Source of the DNA: Janthinobacterium sp. UMAB-56
Lineage (GTDB): Bacteria; Pseudomonadota; Gammaproteobacteria; Burkholderiales; Burkholderiaceae_D
Length of the DNA: 64,000 nucleotides
Assembly: GCF_900095265.1 (NCBI RefSeq)
Contig: NZ_LT607662.1
Location: 101,910-165,909 of the forward strand
Reading direction: 5' to 3'
In this document: piece by piece, positions 25,522 to 33,117 of the stretch
Layout: every line of letters starts with the position of its first letter
How positions within the stretch are numbered: position 1 is the stretch's first letter
Position numbers and translations under genes: made by a program
The notes under the pieces: generated by a model
The model's database searches: none
Seen by the model: the letters and a program-made list of their open reading frames with translations, nothing else
What the model was told of the DNA's origin: nothing

Positions 25522-27423
25522 ATGAAATTGAAGGCGATGTTTTCCTCCTGGCAGAAGCTGTCGACCAAGATCGTCGGCGCGCTGCTGCTCATGCTGGTGC
25601 TGGCCTTAAGTGCCATCGGCTGCACCCTGTTCTTGTCGTGGCAGCTCGAAGGCAGTGCGGCCGCCATCAACGAGACGGGCCGCTTGCGCATGCAGACCTA
25701 TCGCCTGACCCTGCTGCTGGCCAGCGACGCCGGCGAGCAGGCGCGCCAGCAGGTGCTGCTGATCGACGAGACCCTGGCCAAGATCGGCCACGGCGACCCG
25801 CAACGCCCCTTGTTCCTGCCCCCCAGCCGCGCCATCAAGTCCGAATTCGAGCGCATTGCCACCGCCTGGCGTAGCGCCTTGCGCCCGACCGCCCTGGCCG
25901 CCGACGGCAGCGCGCGCGCGCGCCAGTTCGGGCATGATGCGGATATTTTTGTCGGCCAGGTGGACCAGCTGGTGCGCCTGATCGAGCACGATAGCGAACA
26001 GCGCACCTTCTGGCTGCGCGCCTCGCAGCTGATACTGGTCGGCATGGCCGTCATCGGCACGGTCAGCATGATCTACCTGATGTTCATGCTCATCATCGAA
26101 CCTGTCACCCGGCTGCGCCTGGGCATGCAGCGCATGAAGGAGCGCGATTTCAGCGTGCGCCTGGCAGTCGACAGCAATGACGAATTCGGCCAGCTGGCCA
26201 GTGGCTTCAACCAGATGGCCGACCGCCTGCAGGCGCTGTACGGCAACCTGGAAGAGGGCGTGCGCAGCAAGACGGCCACCCTTGAATATCGCAACCGCGA
26301 ACTGGCGCTGCTGTACGAAAGCGCGGCCTTCGTGCAACGCCCGCAGCCCCTGGAAGACATCTGCGGCGGCTTCATGCAGCGCATCGTCGATTATTTCGAG
26401 GCCGACGGCTCCACCGTGCGCGTGCTCGACGCCGAGCGCGGCAACCTGCACATGGTGGTGCACCATGGCCTGTCGGAAGAACTGGTGGCATCCGAGCATT
26501 GCCTGAAGGTGGGCGAGTGCCTGTGCGGCACGGCCGTCGAGATGAACGTGGCGAAGGTGCACGACATGCGCCGCATCGACAAGGCGCATGAGCTGCGCTG
26601 TCACCGCGAGGGCTTTGCCACCGTCTCGGTCTTCCAGCTCCACGCGCACGAACAGCACCTGGGCTTCTTCAACCTGCATTTCCGCCATGCGCGCGTGTTT
26701 TCCGCGCGCGAGCTGGCCTTGCTGGAAACCCTGGGGCAGCTGCTGGGCATTGCCCTGGAAAACCTGCGCCTGGCGGCGCGCGAGCGCGAAATGGCCATTT
26801 CCGAAGAGCGCAACCTGGTGGCGCAGGGCTTGCACGACAGCATCGCGCAAAGCCTCAATTTCCTTAACCTGCAAGTGCAGATGCTCGACGACTCCGTGCG
26901 CAATGCGCGCTTCGACGAGGTGGCGGGCATCGTGCCGGCCCTGCATGCGGGCGTGAAGGAAAGCTATGAAGACGTGCGCGAATTGCTGGCCAACTTCCGC
27001 AGTCGCCTGATGGAAGATGACCTGATCGGCTCCCTGCGCGCTGCGGTCGACAAATTCCGTCGCCAGACCGGCATCGACGCCGAGCTGCTGGCCGATGTCG
27101 ACGGCGCGCCATTTCCCCGCGAGCAGCAATTGCAGTTATTATTTATTGTGCAAGAGGCGCTGTCGAACATTCGCAAGCACGCCCAGGCCAGCCACGTCGA
27201 GGTGCGCCTTGCCGATCACCAGGACTTCATGCTGACGATCAGCGACGATGGCGTCGGCTTCGACGCTGGCGCCGTGCTGGAAAAGGGCGACAGCCATGTC
27301 GGCATCCATATCATGCGCGAGCGCGCTCAGCGCATCGATGCCACGTTCGACGTACACGCCGCTCCCGGTGGCGGCACGACCGTCGAACTGCATCTGTCGC
27401 GCGAGCAGCGCCGCGCTGCCTAA
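25522..27423 (+). CDS. narX: Nitrate/nitrite sensor histidine kinase NarX
   Basis: The 633-residue kinase senses periplasmic nitrate and phosphorylates NarL. Order of parts: first membrane helix about 17-40; periplasmic sensor starting with the P-box GSAAAINETGRLRMQTYRL (44-62), the family's nitrate-binding element; second helix about 170-192; HAMP about 193-245; a GAF-like module about 263-415 with cysteines 327, 333, 335 and 360; dimerisation helix with the phospho-accepting His438 (LHDSIAQSLNFLNLQ, HisKA_3 class); and a C-terminal ATPase domain with DDGVGFD. The central cysteines recall the cysteine cluster of NarX/NarQ; whether they bind a cofactor is unknown. narL follows after 24 nt. 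Confidence 0.94.
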   Translation: MKLKAMFSSWQKLSTKIVGALLLMLVLALSAIGCTLFLSWQLEGSAAAINETGRLRMQTYRLTLLLASDAGEQARQQVLLIDETLAKIGHGDPQRPLFLPPSRAIKSEFERIATAWRSALRPTALAADGSARARQFGHDADIFVGQVDQLVRLIEHDSEQRTFWLRASQLILVGMAVIGTVSMIYLMFMLIIEPVTRLRLGMQRMKERDFSVRLAVDSNDEFGQLASGFNQMADRLQALYGNLEEGVRSKTATLEYRNRELALLYESAAFVQRPQPLEDICGGFMQRIVDYFEADGSTVRVLDAERGNLHMVVHHGLSEELVASEHCLKVGECLCGTAVEMNVAKVHDMRRIDKAHELRCHREGFATVSVFQLHAHEQHLGFFNLHFRHARVFSARELALLETLGQLLGIALENLRLAAREREMAISEERNLVAQGLHDSIAQSLNFLNLQVQMLDDSVRNARFDEVAGIVPALHAGVKESYEDVRELLANFRSRLMEDDLIGSLRAAVDKFRRQTGIDAELLADVDGAPFPREQQLQLLFIVQEALSNIRKHAQASHVEVRLADHQDFMLTISDDGVGFDAGAVLEKGDSHVGIHIMRERAQRIDATFDVHAAPGGGTTVELHLSREQRRAA

Positions 27424-27447
27424 GCCACTATCTGAAAGTACAAAAAA

Positions 27448-28110
27448 ATGGAGACTCCCGATCAACCGATCACCGTCATGCTGGTGGACGATCACGCGCT
27501 GTTCCGCAGCGGCATACGTTCACTGTTGCAGCGCAATACGGACTTTTCCGTCGTGGGCGAGGCGGCCGATGGCGTGGAAGGCATCAAGCGCGCCATCCAG
27601 CTGCAACCCGACGTGGTGCTGCTGGACCTGAACATGGCCGGCATGTCCGGCGTCGAGGCGCTGCAGCTGATGCAGCACGACTGTCCCGACACGGCCATCG
27701 TCATGCTCACCGTCTCCGAAGACGCCGAAGACCTGGCGACGGCGCTGCGCGCGGGCGCCTGCGGCTACCTGATCAAGAACATCGACGCCGATTACCTGGT
27801 GCGCGCCATCCGCCGCGCGGCGGCCGGCGAAGTCGTCATCGCCGAAGCCATGACGGGCAAACTGGTGGCGCAGCTGCAGGCGGGCACGCGGCGCGAGGAA
27901 CCGGTGTCGGAGCTCGACAAGCTCACGCCGCGCGAAAAGGAGATCATCGACTGCCTGTCGCGCGGCGAGAGCAACAAGGGCATCGCGCGCACCCTGGACC
28001 TGGCCGAAAGCACCGTCAAGATCCACGTGCAGAACGTGCTGAAAAAACTCAAGCTGACCAGCCGCGTGCAGGCGGCCGTGTATGCGGTCGAGCACCGCCA
28101 GGGCAAATAG
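27448..28110 (+). CDS. narL: Nitrate/nitrite response regulator NarL
   Basis: The 220-residue regulator has a receiver domain (phospho-acceptor Asp60 in VVLLDLNM, acidic pair in LVDDH, Lys in YLIKNID) and a C-terminal LuxR-type helix-turn-helix (LTPREKEIIDCLSRGESNKG, then AESTVKIHVQNVLKKL). As partner of NarX it would activate nitrate respiration genes in this island. The ribosome site is weak (GAAAG), so its translation may depend on coupling to narX. Confidence 0.95.
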   Translation: METPDQPITVMLVDDHALFRSGIRSLLQRNTDFSVVGEAADGVEGIKRAIQLQPDVVLLDLNMAGMSGVEALQLMQHDCPDTAIVMLTVSEDAEDLATALRAGACGYLIKNIDADYLVRAIRRAAAGEVVIAEAMTGKLVAQLQAGTRREEPVSELDKLTPREKEIIDCLSRGESNKGIARTLDLAESTVKIHVQNVLKKLKLTSRVQAAVYAVEHRQGK

Positions 28111-28120
28111 ACTGCGCCGT

Positions 28121-28144
28121 CGGCTAGTCATTGCGACCTAGCCG
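28121..28144 (+). terminator. Hairpin after narL
   Basis: A perfect 7-bp stem CGGCTAG/CTAGCCG with a 10-nt loop lies 10 nt after narL, followed by a pyrimidine-rich stretch (CTTACTCCTTTTACC). It probably ends the narXL transcript. Confidence 0.6.
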
Positions 28145-28196
28145 CTTACTCCTTTTACCGTTGGTGAGCTTTGCGCATTTAAAGTAGTATATTGGA

Positions 28197-28220
28197 TATA
28201 TCTTTAACGACTATATCTTT
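28197..28220 (+). promoter_or_regulatory. Direct repeat TATATCTTT in the nnrS leader
   Basis: Two exact TATATCTTT copies, 15 nt apart start to start, lie just before the nnrS start in an A+T-rich stretch. They could be part of the promoter or a regulator site. No clear NsrR or FNR consensus is visible. Confidence 0.3.
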
Positions 28221-28235
28221 CACTACGAGTTCACC

Positions 28236-29459
28236 ATGGCCATCACCCCGCTCAGCGAAGCTACCCCATCCTCCACGACAGGCGGCGCCGCGCCCTGGCA
28301 TGCCCGCCACGCCGTCTGGCAACTGGGTTTCCGCCCGTTTTACCTGTTGGCGGCCGTGTTTGCGGCCATCAGCATTCCCCTGTGGCTGGCCAGCTATGCC
28401 GGCTTGCTGGCCGATGGCATGCACGTGGGCCTGGGCTGGCATATGCATGAGATGGTATTCGGCTTCGCGCTGGCCGTCGTCGTGGGCTTTTTGTACACGG
28501 CGGGGCGCAACTGGACGGGCTTGCCCACGCCGCACGGCGCGCAACTGATGGCGCTGGTGGCGTTGTGGCTGGCGGGGCGCGTGGCCATGCTGTGCGGCGT
28601 CGGCCTCCTGGCAGCCCTGGTCGAGTGGCTGTTCCTGCCGCTGGCCGCCTGGCCCCTGTACCTGGTGCTGCGTCGCTCGGGCAATACGCGCAACCTGTTT
28701 CTGGTCGGCTTGCTGGCCCTGCTGGCGCTGGCCAATGGCCTGTTTCACGCGGCCGTGCTGGGCGTACTGCCGCTGTCGCTGTTCGTGCCAGTGCAGGCGG
28801 CCATCTTCCTCATCGTGCTGATCGAATCGGTGATCGGCGCGCGCGTGATTCCCATGTTTACGCGCAATGGGGCGCCCGATATCAATCCCAATCGTACGCC
28901 CGTGGCCAAGCCTGAGCGGGCGCTCGTGGCCGTGGCCTGCATGGCGGCGGCTGCGATTGCCTGGCTGGCAGGCGCGCCAGCGTGGCTGACGGCGCCGCTG
29001 GCTTTCTGCGCTGCCGGCGTCTCGCTGTCCAATATGCTGGCCTGGCAGCCGCAGCGCACCTTGCGCGTGCCGCTGCTGTGGATCTTGCACCTGTCGTATG
29101 CGTGGATAGGCGTCGGTTTTGCGCTGCTGGCGGCCGCCAGCCTGGGGCTGCTGCCGGCCAGCGCCGCGTTTCACGCGCTGACGGTGGGCTCGATGGCGGG
29201 TCTGATCATCGGCATGATGACGCGTACTACCCTGGGACACACAGGGCGCCCGCTCCAGGGCGGCAGGGCGGAAACGGCGATGTACTGGCTGATCCAGCTG
29301 GGCGCGCTGGCGCGCCTGCTGGCCGCCGTCGGCCCCGCCGCGCTGGCCATGCCGCTGTTGCTGGCAGCGGGTGCCTGCTGGTCGCTGGCCTTTGGCCTGT
29401 ATGCCTACGTGTATGCGCCGTATCTGTGGCGCGCCAGGGTGGATGGCCGCGAAGGCTAG
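28236..29459 (+). CDS. nnrS: NnrS family membrane protein
   Basis: The 407-residue protein has about 12 hydrophobic helices and the NnrS marks WQLGFRPFYLLAA, GWHMHEMVFGFALAVVVGFL, ARVIPMFTRNG and GLIIGMMTRTTLGHTGRP. NnrS is a heme- and copper-associated inner-membrane protein linked to tolerance of nitric oxide and nitrosative stress. Its placement after narXL suggests protection against NO arising from nitrite. Its ribosome site is weak (GAG, 8 nt before the ATG). It is convergent with the kinase cluster. Confidence 0.94.
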   Translation: MAITPLSEATPSSTTGGAAPWHARHAVWQLGFRPFYLLAAVFAAISIPLWLASYAGLLADGMHVGLGWHMHEMVFGFALAVVVGFLYTAGRNWTGLPTPHGAQLMALVALWLAGRVAMLCGVGLLAALVEWLFLPLAAWPLYLVLRRSGNTRNLFLVGLLALLALANGLFHAAVLGVLPLSLFVPVQAAIFLIVLIESVIGARVIPMFTRNGAPDINPNRTPVAKPERALVAVACMAAAAIAWLAGAPAWLTAPLAFCAAGVSLSNMLAWQPQRTLRVPLLWILHLSYAWIGVGFALLAAASLGLLPASAAFHALTVGSMAGLIIGMMTRTTLGHTGRPLQGGRAETAMYWLIQLGALARLLAAVGPAALAMPLLLAAGACWSLAFGLYAYVYAPYLWRARVDGREG

Positions 29460-29466
29460 GCGGGCG

Positions 29467-29592
29467 TCAGAAAGGACGCCAGGCCAGCAGTTTTTTGATG
29501 TCCGGCGCCCAGTAGGAAAGCGATTCGGCCACGACGAATAGCAGCATGCCCAGCATGAAGGCACGCAGCAGCAAATCCCTGAGCCAGATCAT
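29467..29592 (-). CDS. 41-residue single-helix membrane peptide
   Basis: A short frame starts at an ATG with a good GGGAGA site 5 nt upstream and encodes a 41-residue peptide: MIWLRDLLLRA, then the hydrophobic stretch FMLGMLLFVVA, then ESLSYWAPDIKKLLAWRPF. One membrane helix (about residues 7-24) is expected. It lies 33 nt after the large hybrid kinase gene on the same strand, so it is probably the last cistron of that operon. It ends 7 nt from nnrS, which converges on it. I do not recognise the family. Confidence 0.6.
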   Translation of the reverse strand: MIWLRDLLLRAFMLGMLLFVVAESLSYWAPDIKKLLAWRPF

Positions 29593-29625
29593 AGTGTCTC
29601 CCAAATTTTTATATTGACAAGTTTA

Positions 29626-32600
29626 TCATTGGCATGCCCGGCCATGTTGCGTTTCCGGCATCGCCGGCTGGCCGGGCGGCGGCGTCTGTGCCGTGAAGGC
29701 GCTGACGGCATCGATGGCGTGCGCCAGCGCCTGTTCCAGTGTGTCGAGGGCTGCTGCGGCATCGTCGCCGGCGTGCAGCAGCTGTTCGGCTTGCTGGGCC
29801 GCCTGCAGGGTGGCGGGCAGGGCCAGGCTACCGGCCACGCCGGCCAGCTTGTGCGCCAGCGCGGCGGCGTCGCTGCGGGCATTGGCCGCCAGCAGAGCGC
29901 GCATGGCGCCGACCGTGTTGCGGTAGGTGTCGCGAAAGCGCGACAGGTGCTGACGGTAGGGCGCTTCATCGAGCCATTGCGCCATCCCTTGCGCCAGGTC
30001 GATCGCGGGCGCCGCACCGTTCGGCGGCACGCGCGTCGTCCCTTCGTCCATGGGTGGTGGCAGGGCCGGCAAGCCTTGTGCATGGCGCCGGTGCGCGCGC
30101 GCGATCAGGGCGATGGTCTGCGGCACGTCGAACGGTTTGCTGATGAAATGATTCACGCCCGCTTCCAGTGCCGCCGTGCGCTGGGTCTGGAAGGCGCCGG
30201 CCGTCAGCGCCACCACGGGCAGATCCTGAAACTGCGGCAACTGGCGCAGCGCGCGCGTCGCTGCCAATCCATCCATGACGGGCATCTGCACATCCATCAG
30301 CACGATGTCGACATCGGCGGGGTGGGCCAGCAGCCAGTCCAGCGCTTGCTGGCCATCGCAGGCGAACGAGGGCAGGGCACCCTGGTCGCACAGGATATGC
30401 TTGACCACATCGCGGTTGATCTCGCTGTCGTCGACCACCAGCACGCGCACGCCGGCCAGCTGGCGTTCTTGCAGCGAACCGGAGCTGGCGTCCAGGCCGG
30501 CGGCCCTGGCGCGCTGCTGGCGCGCCTCCATTGTGGCGTTGTACAGGCTGGAAGCCGTCACCGGTTCGTTGAGGATGGCATCGGTCGGATCGGCCAGGTC
30601 AGTATGGCGCCGCGCTGGCCGCGTGGCTGGCACGTCGCTGGCCGCCAAAATGACGACGGGGCAGTGCTGCGGTGGCAAGTACTCGCGCAGCGCGCGCGCC
30701 GTGGCTACGCCGTCCAGCTCCGGCATGCGCGCGGCCAGCAGGACGACGCCGGGCCGCGCGTCCTCGGCGCAGGCCAGCGCATAATCGAGTGCAGCCTGGC
30801 CGCCGGACACGGCATGCACGCTCCAGCCCAGGCCCCGCGCCACGGCGCCCACCGCTTCGCGCGTGCCAGCGTTGCTATCGGCCAGCAAGACACGTAGGCC
30901 CTGCAGGCCCTGCATGTCGGGCGAGGACAGGGCACCGGCGGGCAGTCGTTGCAGCGGCACCGTGAAACTGAATGCGCTGCCCTGGCCCAGGCCGCTTGTC
31001 AGGTGCAGGCTACCGCCCATCAGGCGCACCAGTTGGCGGCAGATGGTCAGGCCCAGGCCCGTGCCGCCGAAGCGGCGCGTGGTGGAGCTGTCGGCCTGGG
31101 CGAAGGCGGAAAAGATCGTTTCCTGCACCTCGGGGGCGATGCCGATGCCCGTGTCGCGCACGCAAAAGCGCAGCACCGCAGCGTCGCCGTCGCGGCTTTC
31201 CAGCGTGCTCAACAACTCGACTGTGCCCTGCGGCGTGAACTTGATGGCATTGCTGCCCAGATTGACCAGCACCTGTTCCAGCCGCAGCGCGTCGCCCAGC
31301 ACGTGGTCGATGCCATCGGGTAGCGGTCCGATCCGCACGTCGATGGGCTTGTCGTGCGCGGCAACGCCCATGCTGGCGGCAATCTTCTCGATCACCTCGG
31401 CCAGGCGGAACGGCGCCTGCTCGATGCGCATGTGGCCCGCCTCGATTTTCGAGACGTCCAGCACGTCGTTGATGATGCCCAGCAGCGACTGCCCGGCGGC
31501 GCGGATCTTGCGCGTCATCTGCAATCCTTCCTCATCCTGGCTGCCTCTTTCCAGCAGCCAGGCCATGCCGAGGATGGCGTTGAGCGGCGAGCGGATTTCA
31601 TGGCTCATGTTGGCGAGGAATTCCGCCTTGCTGCGGTTGGCCGCTTCGGCGGCATCGCGCGCCAGCAGCATGGCCGCCTCAGCCTGCTTTTGCGCGGAAA
31701 TATCCTGGGCAAAGATCAAGGTGGCCGGTCCATCCTTGAGCATCACGCGCGTGCTGGTCTTGAGGGTGGGCACTGGCCTGCCTTGCTTGTCCAGTCCGAC
31801 GGCTTCAAACATCTGTTCGCTGGCAGAATCGGCCTCGATCAGCGCTTCGTTACTTGCCAGCGCAACTTGCGAGGCGGCCGTGAGCATGGCGCGCCAGGGC
31901 AGGCCGCTCAGGTCGTCCTCGGGGGCGTAGCCATGCAGGTGGCGGTAGCGCGGATTGGAATACACGAAGCGCCCGTGGCGCAGGATGGCGATGGCCACGG
32001 GTGCATCTTCGATCAAGGTGCGAAAGCGCGTTTCGCTGTCGGACACGGCTTGCATGGCCTGGCGCGTCCTTTCCTGTTTCACCTGCCAGGCAGCTTGCTG
32101 CCGGCGTCGGCGCTGCCGCCAGAACAGCAGGCTGGTCCCGGCCAGGGCCAGCGTGGCAAAGGCGAGGATGTAGCCCAGTGCCTGTCGCTGCAGCGGGGCG
32201 GCGATGGCCGCTTCCTCGCGGCTCAGGCCGATGATCAGGGCGCGGTCCATATGCAGTGCGGCGGGGGCGATCCTGGCCATCGCCATGACGCGCGGCGTGC
32301 CGGCGCCGGCAATCTCGACACCGCTCAGCACACCCGCCTGATAGCCGCTGTCGCGGAAGCGCCGCAGGAAACTGCCAGGGACGTCGACATTGCCACCATT
32401 GGCGCTCCTGGGCGGATAGTTCAGGAATTGCCGGCCGTCGCCATGCAAGACCACGGCCCAGACATCGGCGGCATACATGGCGGTGCGGAACTTGGCCGTG
32501 AAGTATTCGGGGTCGAAGGTGGCCACCACGACGCCGGCAAAGCGGCCCTGTTGGTCCTGTACCATGCGTGCCGCCGTGATGACCAGGTCCCGCTTGAAGG

Positions 32601-33069
32601 TCAGGAAAGGCGCCGAGATGTACAGCATGCGCGCGTCAGGGGCGTCGCGCGCCGTCTGGAAATAGGCGCGGCGCGAAAAATCCTGGCCCGCCAGTTCCGC
32701 GATGTTGGTGGCGACCGGCTTGCCTTTCGCATCGATGACCAGTATGGTGCGTACGCCCGGCATGGCATCGACCAGCGCGGCCAGGCGCCGGGGCAGGGCT
32801 TGCCCTGCGTCGGGCGCGGCGCCAGCGGCGAGATAGTCGCGGATCACGCCGCCGAGCACCAGGTTGGTTGCCTCCAGGTCGACTTCGATATTTTTTGCCA
32901 GCAGCGCCGTCAGTACGCTCAGCCGCTCGCGTTCGGCCGCGTCATGCCGCTCCGCTTCCGCCAGATGTGTGTAGGCCAGGGCGGCAGCCACGATGAGCAG
33001 CCCGAGGAGAAAAAACAGCCATTCGATCCATTCTCTGCGCACCGCTGCTGCATCTGTGTGATAGCTCAT
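29626..33069 (-). CDS. CACHE-PAS hybrid histidine kinase with two receivers and an Hpt domain
   Basis: The 1147-residue inner-membrane kinase has, in order: helix 1 (about 17-35), a periplasmic double-CACHE sensor (about 40-295), helix 2 (about 298-317), PAS (about 340-460), HisKA with His490 (MSHEIRSPLNAILGM), ATPase (GTGLGLTIC), receiver 1 (about 725-845), receiver 2 (about 873-990, acceptor Asp926 in VLMDVQMPVMDG) and Hpt with His1073 (AHKLAGVAGS). Receiver 1 is degenerate: the acceptor position is Ala779 (VVLLAARMPELDG) and the conserved Lys is Glu835 (ILNEPV), so it cannot be phosphorylated in the usual way. The His490-Asp926-His1073 route remains intact. No strong ribosome site precedes the ATG; a GTG/ATG further out is not excluded. 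Confidence 0.93.
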   Translation of the reverse strand: MSYHTDAAAVRREWIEWLFFLLGLLIVAAALAYTHLAEAERHDAAERERLSVLTALLAKNIEVDLEATNLVLGGVIRDYLAAGAAPDAGQALPRRLAALVDAMPGVRTILVIDAKGKPVATNIAELAGQDFSRRAYFQTARDAPDARMLYISAPFLTFKRDLVITAARMVQDQQGRFAGVVVATFDPEYFTAKFRTAMYAADVWAVVLHGDGRQFLNYPPRSANGGNVDVPGSFLRRFRDSGYQAGVLSGVEIAGAGTPRVMAMARIAPAALHMDRALIIGLSREEAAIAAPLQRQALGYILAFATLALAGTSLLFWRQRRRRQQAAWQVKQERTRQAMQAVSDSETRFRTLIEDAPVAIAILRHGRFVYSNPRYRHLHGYAPEDDLSGLPWRAMLTAASQVALASNEALIEADSASEQMFEAVGLDKQGRPVPTLKTSTRVMLKDGPATLIFAQDISAQKQAEAAMLLARDAAEAANRSKAEFLANMSHEIRSPLNAILGMAWLLERGSQDEEGLQMTRKIRAAGQSLLGIINDVLDVSKIEAGHMRIEQAPFRLAEVIEKIAASMGVAAHDKPIDVRIGPLPDGIDHVLGDALRLEQVLVNLGSNAIKFTPQGTVELLSTLESRDGDAAVLRFCVRDTGIGIAPEVQETIFSAFAQADSSTTRRFGGTGLGLTICRQLVRLMGGSLHLTSGLGQGSAFSFTVPLQRLPAGALSSPDMQGLQGLRVLLADSNAGTREAVGAVARGLGWSVHAVSGGQAALDYALACAEDARPGVVLLAARMPELDGVATARALREYLPPQHCPVVILAASDVPATRPARRHTDLADPTDAILNEPVTASSLYNATMEARQQRARAAGLDASSGSLQERQLAGVRVLVVDDSEINRDVVKHILCDQGALPSFACDGQQALDWLLAHPADVDIVLMDVQMPVMDGLAATRALRQLPQFQDLPVVALTAGAFQTQRTAALEAGVNHFISKPFDVPQTIALIARAHRRHAQGLPALPPPMDEGTTRVPPNGAAPAIDLAQGMAQWLDEAPYRQHLSRFRDTYRNTVGAMRALLAANARSDAAALAHKLAGVAGSLALPATLQAAQQAEQLLHAGDDAAAALDTLEQALAHAIDAVSAFTAQTPPPGQPAMPETQHGRACQ

Positions 33070-33117
33070 GTGGCGATGCTATACCCGATAGGCACGGAGA
33101 ACAACTTTTGTGCACAA

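Noticed and set aside
28160-28200. Possible NsrR operator before nnrS (GCGCATTTAAAGTAG)
   Set aside because: Only the central ATTTAAA part fits; the outer bases of both half-sites disagree with the consensus.
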